A stretch of 64,000 nucleotides of DNA, taken from positions 1 through 64,000 of the forward strand of contig NZ_LZIS01000268.1 in the NCBI RefSeq assembly GCF_001667015.1, read 5' to 3'. The notes under the pieces were generated by a model. That model worked only from the letters and a program-made list of their open reading frames with translations. It was not told where the DNA came from and searched no databases. The DNA comes from Mycobacterium sp. E3198 (GTDB taxonomy: Bacteria > Actinomycetota > Actinomycetes > Mycobacteriales > Mycobacteriaceae). Made by a program: the position numbers and the translations under genes. Below are positions 1-7,672 of this stretch, in pieces (position 1 is the first letter of the stretch; the number at the start of each line of letters is the position of its first letter).

Positions 1-299
1 ACGACTTCGACGCGCTGTGCGCGCACCTGGCCACCATGCACCCGTCGCGGTATCTGACGCTGATCGAGGGCGTGACGGCGGTGTTCATCACCGGCGTGCA
101 CGGCATCGACGACCAGAACGTCGCGCTGCGGTTGGTGTCGCTGACCGACCGGCTGTATGACGCCGGCATCCCGGTGGTGGCCTCGGGCGCGAAGCTGGAC
201 AGCGTCTTCAGCGCGGAGATGCTGGCGGGCGGCTATCGAAAGAAGTATCTGCGGGCCACGTCGCGGCTGGTGGCGCTGACCCGAGCTCGCGAACCATGA
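1..299 (+). CDS. zapE: ZapE/AFG1-like P-loop ATPase, C-terminal fragment
   Basis: This is the C-terminal end of an AFG1/ZapE family ATPase; the reading frame is already open at base 3 and the start lies outside the window. The visible part holds the family's closing region (LIEGVTAVFITGVHGI, then DQNVALRLVSLTDRLYDAG, then a beta strand and a basic tail). ZapE proteins are ATPases linked to the division ring in Proteobacteria; in mycobacteria the role is untested as far as I know. By position it matches Rv2670c of M. tuberculosis. Its last 92 bases overlap the convergent acetyltransferase gene, a large antisense overlap. Confidence 0.85.
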   Translation, partial: DFDALCAHLATMHPSRYLTLIEGVTAVFITGVHGIDDQNVALRLVSLTDRLYDAGIPVVASGAKLDSVFSAEMLAGGYRKKYLRATSRLVALTRAREP

Positions 300-780
300 G
301 GTAATCGTTTTCGGTGCGGGCGCCCACCTGAAAGGTCCTGGTGCCGTTGATCCTGAAGCCGCTCTTGGCGTAAAAGCGTTGTGCGCGTTGGTTCGCCTGG
401 TTGACGCCCAGCCACACGCTGCGGGCTCCCCACTCTTCGGCGGCGGCCAGCGCGCGGTCCATCAGGGCGCCGGCCACCCCGGTGCCATGGTGCTCGGCCA
501 GCACGTAGATCTTCGACAGCTCGGCGGTGGTGGGGTCGGCGGCGTCGCGAACGAGCATGGCGTAACCGACGATTCGACCGCCCCGCGCCGCGGTGATGAT
601 CGCGCGGCCCGGATCGGCCAGGTATTCGCCGAAGCGCTGCGCCGACAGGTGGGTGTCGATGAACGAGGCGATGTTGTCCGCACCCGCCTCGGGGGGACAG
701 GCCAGCGGAAAGGTCTGCGCGGCAACCGCAGCCAGCTCCCCGGCGTCGACCGCACCCGTCGCGAGCGTCAGAGATTCCAC
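208..780 (-). CDS. GNAT family N-acetyltransferase
   Basis: This 190-residue protein has a single GNAT domain. The acetyl-CoA loop is seen as LAEHHGTGVAGALMDRAL near residues 94-111, followed by the usual NQANQRAQRFYAKSGF segment. The start is a GTG. The substrate cannot be read from sequence. It is the third gene of a minus-strand row with clpC2 and an exported protein; its start overlaps the 3' end of the exported protein gene by 13 bases, so the two are probably co-transcribed. It corresponds by order to Rv2669. The C-terminal 30 residues are rich in Pro, Ala and Arg and lie antisense to the ATPase gene, so the true functional end may be earlier. Confidence 0.85.
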   Translation of the reverse strand: MESLTLATGAVDAGELAAVAAQTFPLACPPEAGADNIASFIDTHLSAQRFGEYLADPGRAIITAARGGRIVGYAMLVRDAADPTTAELSKIYVLAEHHGTGVAGALMDRALAAAEEWGARSVWLGVNQANQRAQRFYAKSGFRINGTRTFQVGARTENDYLMVRELGSAPPAATWPADTSFDSRPPASPR

Positions 781-1277
781 TGCGCGAGGTGATAGCCCGT
801 CTTCTTGTCCAGCAGGACCACGGAGGAGACCGGGTCGCGGTAGGCGTCCCAGTACACGCCGCCGCGCACGACCGCCCCGTTCGGCGCGTTGACGAGCACA
901 TTGTCCAGCGCGTCGGGCGCGTCGGTGGCCCGCGGTTTGTAGGCGTCGGCGAACGGCGTCACGCCGTCGAAGCTGAAGTCGGTCGCCATGATGTAGGGGT
1001 TGGGCACCCGGATCGCGCGAATCGTCACGTCCGCGCGGTTGGGGGTGCTGCCCGGGAAGCTTTTGATCGGCACCCCGCTGCGCGTATAGCCGAAGCCGGG
1101 CGGGGGGTCGCAGGGGGCCACGCTGCTGACGGTGACGTCGGCGATGTAGGTGCCGGTGTCCACCCGCAGGGTGTCACCGATGTGGCCGATCGGCGCGTCG
1201 CCGGCCCACGCGCGCGGCGCCGAGATGTTCGCGGCCGCAACCAGCAAGATTGACAGGGCGATCAGCCAGCGGTGCAT
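768..1277 (-). CDS. Exported protein, possibly MPT63/DUF1942-like
   Basis: This 169-residue protein begins with a cleavable signal peptide (MHRWLIALSILLVAAANISAPRAWA). I chose the second Met because it gives a compact signal peptide; a Met six codons upstream is possible. The mature part, IGDTLRVDTGTYIADVTV to YWDAYRDPVSSVVLLDKKTG, is all-beta in character and its end resembles the immunoglobulin-like MPT63/DUF1942 secreted antigens. That family link is my judgement from pattern only. It lies 22 bases downstream of clpC2 on the same strand and corresponds by order to Rv2668, annotated as a possible exported protein. Confidence 0.75.
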   Translation of the reverse strand: MHRWLIALSILLVAAANISAPRAWAGDAPIGHIGDTLRVDTGTYIADVTVSSVAPCDPPPGFGYTRSGVPIKSFPGSTPNRADVTIRAIRVPNPYIMATDFSFDGVTPFADAYKPRATDAPDALDNVLVNAPNGAVVRGGVYWDAYRDPVSSVVLLDKKTGYHLAQWNL

Positions 1278-1298
1278 CCTCGCATGATCGCACACGCG

Positions 1299-2036
1299 CT
1301 ACGGCGAAGGGGAGGGGTTGTTGCCGGCGGTCAGCGATTCGAGCGCCGCGACGAGATCGACCTCGACGCGGTCCTTGTCGACGCCGGATCGGTGCAGCGG
1401 CCCGGCCCCGCCCTCGAGTTCGAGCAGGGCTAGCAGCAGGTGTTCGGTGCCGATGTAGTTGTGGCCCAGCCGAAGTGCCTCACGGAAGGTCAGTTCGAGC
1501 GCTTTGCGCGCGGGCCCGCTGAACGGGATGAGCTCGGGGGGCTCGCCGGCGGACGGCGGCAGCGTGACGGCGGCGCGAATCGTCTCGGCGTCGACCTTCT
1601 GCCGGTGCAGCAACACCGTCGCCAGCGCGGCCGGGTCGCTGAGCACGCCGAGCAGCAGGTGGTCCGGGGTGATCTCGGCGTTGCCGGCCTGGTGCGCGGC
1701 GTTCTGGGCGGCCACCACGGCATTGCGGGCCCGCGGCGTGAAGCGCCCGAAGCCCTGCTCGGGGTCCAGCGTGGTGGCCTCGGCGCGGGGGACGAACCGC
1801 TTCTGGGCGGCCTGTTTGGTGACGCCCATGCTCTTGCCGATGTCGGTCCACGACGCGCCCGAGCGGCGGGCCTGATCGACGAAGTGCCCGATCAGGTGGT
1901 CGGCGATCTCGCCCAGGTGCTCGGCGGCCAGCACCGCGTCGGCGAGCTGGTCCAGCACGTCCGGGTGGACCCGTTTGATCGCGTTGATCAGCTCGTCGAG
2001 GCGAACGGGGTAGGTAATGGGCGTCGGTTCGGACAT
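1299..2036 (-). CDS. clpC2: ClpC2, HTH plus Clp N-domain protein
   Basis: This 245-residue protein joins an N-terminal DNA-binding part, including a helix-turn-helix near residues 60-80 (SWTDIGKSMGVTKQAAQKRF), to a double Clp repeat N domain (FTPRARNAVVAAQ and FSGPARKALELTFREALR, each followed by a LLLGVL or LLLALL motif). There are no AAA+ modules, so it cannot act as an unfoldase. It closely matches M. tuberculosis ClpC2 (Rv2667) in length and sequence as I remember it. ClpC2 binds ClpC1-targeting cyclomarin-type compounds and is reported to repress its own gene. Two matching palindromes lie directly upstream, consistent with autoregulation. Confidence 0.95.
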   Translation of the reverse strand: MSEPTPITYPVRLDELINAIKRVHPDVLDQLADAVLAAEHLGEIADHLIGHFVDQARRSGASWTDIGKSMGVTKQAAQKRFVPRAEATTLDPEQGFGRFTPRARNAVVAAQNAAHQAGNAEITPDHLLLGVLSDPAALATVLLHRQKVDAETIRAAVTLPPSAGEPPELIPFSGPARKALELTFREALRLGHNYIGTEHLLLALLELEGGAGPLHRSGVDKDRVEVDLVAALESLTAGNNPSPSP

Positions 2037-2039
2037 ACC

Positions 2040-2085
2040 GTCAACACTAGGTTGACGATCTGCGACGTGTCAACCGGGGGTTGAC
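2040..2085. promoter_or_regulatory. Two operator-like palindromes upstream of clpC2
   Basis: Two perfect dyads of the form GTCAAC-N5-GTTGAC stand at 2040-2056 and 2069-2085, centres 29 bases apart, about three helical turns. The first begins 4 bases upstream of the clpC2 ATG and would cover its ribosome-binding or leader region. The second lies 50 bases before the start of the divergent DUF732 gene. The spacing on one face of the helix suggests cooperative binding by a dimeric repressor, most simply ClpC2 itself. Confidence 0.75.
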
Positions 2086-2134
2086 GACGATTTCGGATGC
2101 GGAACCGCCTCCGTTCTGCGACGATCAGTGGGCC

Positions 2135-2467
2135 GTGAAACCGCTACTTCTGACGATGCTGAGCCTTGCCGCCCTGGTCGGCGTGGCCGGTCCGGCGCGG
2201 GCCGACAGCAACGACGACGCCTTCCTCGCCTCGCTGCGCGCGGCGGGCATCACCTTTCCCGACCCGGGCCCGGCCATCGGGGCCGGCAGATGGGTGTGCC
2301 AGGCGGTGAGCAAGGGGACGCAAATGGCGGACGTCGTCAAGACCGTCCAGTCCCAGAACCCGGGGCTGCACGGCGATAACGCCGCCAGGTTCACGGCGAT
2401 CGCGGCCAACGTGTACTGCCCCCAATCCCTGACGGTCACCAGCACGAAGGTCGACGGCGGCGCCTAA
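2135..2467 (+). CDS. DUF732 small exported protein
   Basis: This protein of about 110 residues carries a signal peptide (VKPLLLTMLSLAALVGVAGPARA) and a DUF732 domain: DDAFLASLRAAGITFPDPG, a central Cys, and a second Cys in ANVYCP. The two Cys probably form a disulfide outside the cell. I chose the GTG at 2135 because it starts directly before the signal peptide; the longer frame from TTG 2081 begins inside the operator region. DUF732 proteins are abundant in mycobacteria and mostly without known function. A second DUF732 gene lies at 4626. Confidence 0.8.
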   Translation: MKPLLLTMLSLAALVGVAGPARADSNDDAFLASLRAAGITFPDPGPAIGAGRWVCQAVSKGTQMADVVKTVQSQNPGLHGDNAARFTAIAANVYCPQSLTVTSTKVDGGA

Positions 2468-2487
2468 CCCCGTCATTGGTTTTTACA

Positions 2488-2501
2488 TTCGCGCTCGCGA
2501 A
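2488..2501. promoter_or_regulatory. Perfect palindrome upstream of AGCS gene
   Basis: TTCGCG-CT-CGCGAA is a 14-base perfect palindrome in an AT-richer stretch 78 bases before the transporter start. It may be an operator. No regulator can be assigned from sequence. Confidence 0.35.
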
Positions 2502-2578
2502 CGCTCGGTTAACGAAACCTGGCGTCAACATTTCGCACTTACGCTGCTGGCAAACAACGGCCCAGCTAAGGATGCAAT

Positions 2579-4063
2579 TTGGACTTCGTTCAGGCGCAGC
2601 TGATCACCCCGCTGAGCAATGCCCTGAATGGCCACGTCCTCGTTTATCTGCTTCTCGGCGTCGGCATCTATTTCACGGTGCGCACCCGATTCATTCAGAT
2701 CCGCTACTTTCCCCGGATGCTTCGCCAGCTCCGCAGATCCCACCGCCAAGACGGTGGGATCTCCTCTTTTCAGGCCTTCTGCGTCGGCCTTGCGTCGCGG
2801 GTGGGGACGGGCAACATCGCGGGCGTCGCGATCGCCCTCACCGTGGGCGGGCCCGGCGCGATCTTCTGGATGTGGGTGGTGGCCGCGGTCGGCATGGCGA
2901 CGGCGCTGATCGAGGCCACGCTCGCCCAGATCTTCAAGGTCCGCTCCGCCGACGGCGCCTTCCGTGGCGGCCCGGCGTTCTACATCCAGCGCGGCCTGCG
3001 CTCGCGGACGGGCGGCGTCATGTTCGCCGTGCTGCTGGTGGTTGCGTTTTCGACCGCGTTCAACATGGTGGAGACCAACGCGATCAGCGGCGTCTTGAAG
3101 TCGTCGCACGGCGTCGACGTCGGTTGGACGACAGCGGCTTTGGCCGTGCTGGCCGGCTCGGTGCTGTTCGGCGGGGTGCGCAGGGTCGCCAGGGTCGCCG
3201 AACTGGTCATCCCGGTCGTCGCGGTGCTGTATGCGCTGCTGGCGCTGACGATCGTGGCGGTCAACATCACGGCGCTGCCGGCCGTCATCGAGGAGATCGT
3301 CGGCGGCGCGTTCGGAATCCGCCAGCTGGCAGGCGGTTTCGCGGGCGGCATCGCGACGGCCATGCTGACCGGGGTCAAGCGCGGGCTGTTCGCCTGCGAG
3401 GCGGGCATGGGCAGTTCGCCGAACATCGCGGGCGCCGCGACGGTGTCACACCCGGTGGAGCAGGGGCTGATTCAGTCGCTCGCCGTGTTCGTCGACACCA
3501 TGGTGATCTGCACGGCGACCGCGTTCATCGTGCTGATGTCGGGCCCCGGCGTTTACGATCCGGCGCACACCGGTCCGGTGGCCGGCGCGACCCTGACCGA
3601 GTCGGCGATCGCCGTCGGCCTCGGATCGTGGACGACCGCGCTGATGACGACCGTCGTCTTCGTCTTCGCGTTCGCCTCGGTGCTCAGCAATTACGTCTGC
3701 GCCGAGGCCAACCTGTTCTTCCTCGGCGGCCGCCGGGCGGCGATCAACGTTCTGAAAGTCGTGACGCTGATGGCGATCGTGTTGGGCGCGGTGTCTCAGC
3801 TCACGGTGGTGTGGGCGCTCGCCGATCTCGCGATGGCGCTGATGGCCATCGCCAATTTGACCGCGATCTGTCTGCTGGGCAAGTGGGCGTTCGCGGCGGT
3901 CCGCGACTTTCATCGCCAGTCCGCCCTCGGCGTCAGGCCGGTGTTCGTCGCCAGCGCGGCCGGGCTGCCCGGTGACCTCGACGGCGACATCTGGGAAATC
4001 CCGGAGCGTCGCCAACTCGGCGCCCTGCCCGAGTCCTTGCGGATGAGCCGCCCGGCGGCGTAG
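2579..4063 (+). CDS. Alanine/glycine:cation symporter (AGCS family)
   Basis: This 494-residue integral membrane protein belongs to the AGCS family of sodium- or proton-coupled alanine/glycine importers. It has about ten hydrophobic segments, the conserved SRVGTGNIAGVAIALTVGGPG region near residues 76-96 and the GVKRGLFACEAGMGSSPN motif near 265-282, both hallmarks of the family. It starts with TTG preceded by an AAGGA-type ribosome-binding site. The C-terminal 50 residues are cytoplasmic. It stands alone between two DUF732 genes, with no visible partner. The exact amino acid carried is not decided by sequence. Confidence 0.92.
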   Translation: MDFVQAQLITPLSNALNGHVLVYLLLGVGIYFTVRTRFIQIRYFPRMLRQLRRSHRQDGGISSFQAFCVGLASRVGTGNIAGVAIALTVGGPGAIFWMWVVAAVGMATALIEATLAQIFKVRSADGAFRGGPAFYIQRGLRSRTGGVMFAVLLVVAFSTAFNMVETNAISGVLKSSHGVDVGWTTAALAVLAGSVLFGGVRRVARVAELVIPVVAVLYALLALTIVAVNITALPAVIEEIVGGAFGIRQLAGGFAGGIATAMLTGVKRGLFACEAGMGSSPNIAGAATVSHPVEQGLIQSLAVFVDTMVICTATAFIVLMSGPGVYDPAHTGPVAGATLTESAIAVGLGSWTTALMTTVVFVFAFASVLSNYVCAEANLFFLGGRRAAINVLKVVTLMAIVLGAVSQLTVVWALADLAMALMAIANLTAICLLGKWAFAAVRDFHRQSALGVRPVFVASAAGLPGDLDGDIWEIPERRQLGALPESLRMSRPAA

Positions 4064-4625
4064 CCGTCGCTGATGATGCGCAAACCGGCCATGTCTCGTC
4101 CGTCGAGGCCCTACTGCACGACAAGAAGCGCTGACGCGCAAGGGCTTCCGCTAGCTGGCAGGCTCGCTCAGGGTGCGGCCCGCGTTTCAGCGCTGCGGCA
4201 TAGCCGAGGAATCGCTCGCGGGGCGGTCCGAAAAAGTAGGAAGTTGAACCGGTTCCGGGTCACGCCCGGCCTCGGCCACGGCCTCGGGCTCGTAGCGATG
4301 TGAAAACAAATCCGATGAATTCATCGGGCGGGGTCCTTAAATTGGTTGGGTTTGGGCGAAACGTTGATCTGTCGAGAGCAGCGCAATCGGTTCTGACCTG
4401 CTCATCTGCTAGACATAATCTTCAAGGTGGCAGGCCTAACACGAACGGCCTACTTACCAATCTACACGCGAGCCCCGCGAGCGACGGCGTGCGCGCCGAT
4501 CCGGGCGAGACCGCCGCCCAGTCGGATTGTGGTGGGATAACGATCTCGAGCTGCGCGAGCGGCTCCGGCGCCGCTAGCTTGCCCGGGATGCGGGCGCGGC
4601 GGGAGTCTGGGACGATGGCACCGCC
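4064..4625. other. 562-base intergenic region with a palindrome
   Basis: I see no convincing gene here; open frames across it have unusual composition and no family character. The middle (about 4290-4450) is clearly AT-richer than the surroundings. It contains a perfect 16-base palindrome, CCGATGAATTCATCGG, at 4312-4327. The region may hold promoter or small RNA functions, but nothing more can be supported. Confidence 0.5.
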
Positions 4626-4985
4626 ATGAGATTTCTACGGGGGGTGGCGGCCGTCGTCGCCGCGATCGGCCTGGCCGCGCCGGCGCACGCCGACCCGGAC
4701 CCCAACGCCGACCCCGCGACCGACGCCGACTTCCTCGCGGCGCTCAGATTCGCCGGGATCACCTACCAGGATCCGGGCGCGGCGATCTCGGCCGCCAAGA
4801 CGTTGTGCCAGTTGGAGGACACGGGAGCGTCCGAGGACGAAATCATCGGAAACCTCCAGCAGCGCAACGGTTTTACGGGAAACGGCGCCGCCAAGTTCAC
4901 GGTGATCGCGGTCGGGGCCTACTGCCCCAAGTACCTCACCGGCGAGGGGCGGGGCCCCAAGCCCGAGGGCGCGACCGGCAATTAG
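4626..4985 (+). CDS. DUF732 small exported protein
   Basis: This 119-residue protein has a signal peptide (MRFLRGVAAVVAAIGLAAPAHA) and a DUF732 core: DADFLAALRFAGITYQDPG, Cys in KTLCQLE and Cys in GAYCPKY. It is clearly related to the product at 2135-2467, so the two may be a local duplication now split by the transporter gene. The C-terminus is Gly/Pro-rich and probably disordered. Its 3' end is 6 bases from the convergent methyltransferase gene. Confidence 0.85.
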   Translation: MRFLRGVAAVVAAIGLAAPAHADPDPNADPATDADFLAALRFAGITYQDPGAAISAAKTLCQLEDTGASEDEIIGNLQQRNGFTGNGAAKFTVIAVGAYCPKYLTGEGRGPKPEGATGN

Positions 4986-4991
4986 CCCCGG

Positions 4992-6014
4992 CTACACCGC
5001 GCGGCCCTCGATGATGCTGAATCGCGACGCGGTGTCGATGACGCCGACCATCTCGAAACCGGCCGCATCGAACAGGCGGCGGTACTCGCCGGCGGTGCGT
5101 TCGCGGCCATTGTTGGCGATCAGCATCTCCATGTCCGTCCACTTGGCCATCGACGGGCTGTCGTCCTCGGGGATGACCGTCTCGACGAGCAGCAGCGCGG
5201 CGCCGGCGGGCGCGGCCGACCGCACGTTCCGCAGGATTCGCACCGACGCGTCGTCGTCCCAGTCGTGGATGATGTGCTTGAGGATGTAGGCATCGGCACC
5301 GGTCGGGACGCTGTCGAAAAATGAACCCTCGGCAAGCCGGACCCGTTCAGCATGGGTTTCCTGCAGCAGCGCCGGCGCGCCCGCGATCACTTCCGGCAGG
5401 TCGTACAGCACCCCTTGGGCATCGGGCGCCGATGCCAGGATCGCGCCGAGCAGCCGGCCGTGGCCGCCGGCGACGTCGACGATCGTGGCGAACCGGCTGA
5501 AGTCGTAGGCCTCGACGACCGGCCCGATCGACAAACCGGACAGGCCGGTCATGGCGTCGTTGAAGATCTGCCCGAACTCGGGCTCGTCGCCCAAGTAGCC
5601 GAAAAAGTCCTTGCCGCGCAACCCGGGAACGACCGAGGTGCCGGTTTTGATCGCCTCCGTCAACAGGCTCCAATGCTCGCGGTGTTGCCGCGCGCCGATG
5701 AAGCGCGCCATCGGCGCCATCGACACCGGGGCGTCGGAGCGCAACAGCTCGGCCAGCGGGGTCAGCTCGTAGCGTCCGTCATCGCGGTGCGCGAAGATGC
5801 CCCGGCTGATCAGGGCGCGCAGTAGCCTGCCCAGCGCATCCGGATCGGCCCCGACCTTGCCGGCCAAGGTCTCGATCGGCAGCGGTCCCGCCGCCAGCGC
5901 GTCCGCGACGCGAAGGTCGGCGACCGCGGTGATGCCCTGGGAAACCCATGCGGCGAAGATCAGATCCTGCATTACCTCCGCGGGGGAGGCGGCCTGTCCG
6001 TCGGGTGAAGTCAT
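4992..6014 (-). CDS. SAM-dependent O-methyltransferase (family 2)
   Basis: This protein of about 340 residues is like the hydroxyindole/caffeate O-methyltransferase family. The N-terminal winged-helix dimerisation part is followed by the SAM-binding motif VDVAGGHGRLLGAIL near residue 180, YDLPEVI, and the catalytic region ILKHIIHDWDDD, whose His acts as general base in this family. The closing LLLVETVIPEDD is also typical. I start at the ATG before TSPDGQAASP; a longer frame exists but lacks family sequence. The acceptor is probably a small phenolic or hydroxylated molecule and cannot be named. Confidence 0.88.
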   Translation of the reverse strand: MTSPDGQAASPAEVMQDLIFAAWVSQGITAVADLRVADALAAGPLPIETLAGKVGADPDALGRLLRALISRGIFAHRDDGRYELTPLAELLRSDAPVSMAPMARFIGARQHREHWSLLTEAIKTGTSVVPGLRGKDFFGYLGDEPEFGQIFNDAMTGLSGLSIGPVVEAYDFSRFATIVDVAGGHGRLLGAILASAPDAQGVLYDLPEVIAGAPALLQETHAERVRLAEGSFFDSVPTGADAYILKHIIHDWDDDASVRILRNVRSAAPAGAALLLVETVIPEDDSPSMAKWTDMEMLIANNGRERTAGEYRRLFDAAGFEMVGVIDTASRFSIIEGRAV

Positions 6015-6104
6015 GTGCGGAGTCTCGCACGTTTTCTCGGGTAGCCAAGGCCTCGAGCGGTCCGCTATGTTGCGCGAGATATCGGCGAGCACCCGAAGGA
6101 GCCA

Positions 6105-6737
6105 ATGGTGACGAAGCTATCGGTCGTGGCGGTGGGCCTGGCGGCGAGCGCCCTGGTAGTCGGCATCACGGGGTGTGGCAGCGAGAAGTCGTCGAGCCCG
6201 CCGAGGCAAACACCGCCGGCCACGTCGAGCGCCGCCGCGCCGTCGTCGGCCGCGGCACCGACGTCGAGCAGCGGCGCCGCCCAGCCGTCCGACTACAGCA
6301 ACCTGCTGATCAAGGCGACCGACATCGTGGTGCCCGGCGACACCTTCACCCTGACGCAGACGCTGCCGGTGTCCAACCCCGCGGGAACCGAAGGCGTGTT
6401 CATGAATCAGGGCGCCTCCCGCAAGGTCGACGACACCATCTACGTCTATCCCGACGCCGGCGCGGCGTCGCAGGCGCTCGACCAGAGCGCCAAGGGAATT
6501 CAGGAGCTCAGCGTCAAGGCCGCCCCGACACCCGCCGACGTCGGCACCGGCGGCCAGCTGGCCGTGGGCCCGTCGCCGGACGGCTCGAAGTCGAAAGCGA
6601 TCGTGATGTTCACCGAGGGCAAGGTCTTCACGGTCATCGAATTCGAAAGCGCGCCAACCGATCCGCTGCAAGCCGACTTCGTCCTCGACCTCGCCAAGAA
6701 GCAGGACGCCGCCATCAAGAGCGGGCTGCCCTCCTGA
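6105..6737 (+). CDS. Lipoprotein
   Basis: This 210-residue protein has a lipoprotein signal with lipobox VGITGC, so Cys24 should be lipidated after cleavage by LspA. A Ser/Pro/Ala-rich linker (about residues 28-62) follows, then a soluble mixed domain with repeated sheet-forming segments (DTFTLTQTLPVSNPAGTEGVF, VDDTIYVYPDAGAASQAL, GGQLAVGPSPDGSKSKAIVMF). The domain fits the many mycobacterial Lpp/Lpq proteins of unknown role. The hydrolase gene starts 5 bases after its stop, so the two are probably one operon. Confidence 0.85.
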   Translation: MVTKLSVVAVGLAASALVVGITGCGSEKSSSPPRQTPPATSSAAAPSSAAAPTSSSGAAQPSDYSNLLIKATDIVVPGDTFTLTQTLPVSNPAGTEGVFMNQGASRKVDDTIYVYPDAGAASQALDQSAKGIQELSVKAAPTPADVGTGGQLAVGPSPDGSKSKAIVMFTEGKVFTVIEFESAPTDPLQADFVLDLAKKQDAAIKSGLPS

Positions 6738-6742
6738 GGGCC

Positions 6743-7672
6743 GTGACGGCGGTCGGCGCGGCCGGATTGCTGGGCTGGGGCGCCGCGCGGACGGTGACGG
6801 CGCGGATGCGGCGCAACCCGGATCTTGTTCCGCGCGAACGGCTTACGGCCGAACCGGAGGGTGAGCAGGTCTTCATCGAGCGCCCCGACGGGACGGTGCT
6901 CAGCGCTGTGGCGGCCGGGCAGGGGCCGCCGGTGATCCTCGTCCACGGCTACACGGCCCGCGTCCTCGAGTGGAACCTGGTGTGGGAGGAGTTGCAGGCG
7001 CGCGGGTTTCGCGTCATCGCCTTCGACCAGCGCGGCCACGGGCGCTCCACGCTCGGCTCCGACGGAATCGGATCGCAACCCATGGCGGCGGACCTCGCCG
7101 CGGTCCTCGAGCACTTCGACGTGCGCGACGGCGTGCTCGTCGGCCACTCGATGGGCGGATTCGTCAGCATCCGCGCGGTGCTCGACCACCCCGACCTGGC
7201 GCGGCGGCTGCGCGGGCTGGTGTTGTTCGCGACGTGGGCGGGCCGGATCCTGGACGGCGCACCGCAGAACCGGCTGCAGATCCCGCTGCTGCAGCTCGGC
7301 ATCCCGCAGCTGCTCATGCGCAACCGGACCGTTGCGGCGCTGTTCGGTGCCGCGCAGTGCGGCGCGCGACCGTCGCCGGTGATGGTCGAGGTGTTCATGG
7401 AGGCGTTCAACCAGCATCTGGACGAGCACGGGCCCCTGCTCCCCATCGTGCGGGCCTTCTCGCGGGAGGATCGATACCCACGGCTCGTCGAGATCCGCGT
7501 GCCGACCGTGGTCATGGTCGGCACCGCGGATCGGACTACGCCGCAAAGCCATTCGCGCCGCCTCGCCGACGGCGTCCCCGGCGCGCGGCTGGTCAGCGTG
7601 CCCGGCGCAGGGCACCTACTGAATTGGGAAGCGCCCGACGAGCTGATCGAGGTCGTCGAATCGTTTCACTGA
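6743..7672 (+). CDS. Alpha/beta hydrolase
   Basis: This protein of about 309 residues has an alpha/beta hydrolase fold. The oxyanion region is VILVHGYTA, the nucleophile elbow is VGHSMGG (catalytic Ser), the acid lies in VMVGTADRTTP and the His in GAGHLLNWE. An N-terminal hydrophobic stretch (AVGAAGLLGWGAARTV) suggests membrane anchoring or export. The start is placed at a GTG 5 bases after the lipoprotein stop; the frame is open far upstream but runs antisense-like through unrelated sequence there. The substrate is unknown. Its end overlaps the convergent transporter gene by 7 bases. Confidence 0.85.
   Translation: MTAVGAAGLLGWGAARTVTARMRRNPDLVPRERLTAEPEGEQVFIERPDGTVLSAVAAGQGPPVILVHGYTARVLEWNLVWEELQARGFRVIAFDQRGHGRSTLGSDGIGSQPMAADLAAVLEHFDVRDGVLVGHSMGGFVSIRAVLDHPDLARRLRGLVLFATWAGRILDGAPQNRLQIPLLQLGIPQLLMRNRTVAALFGAAQCGARPSPVMVEVFMEAFNQHLDEHGPLLPIVRAFSREDRYPRLVEIRVPTVVMVGTADRTTPQSHSRRLADGVPGARLVSVPGAGHLLNWEAPDELIEVVESFH

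Noticed and set aside
2476..3975. Plus-strand frame of 499 codons within the symporter gene
   Set aside because: Arg/Gly-rich shadow of the AGCS gene, which has clear membrane segments and family motifs in its own frame.
4300..4629. Plus-strand frame of 109 codons before the second DUF732 gene
   Set aside because: No signal peptide, domain or codon pattern of the genome; runs into the start of the well-supported gene at 4626.
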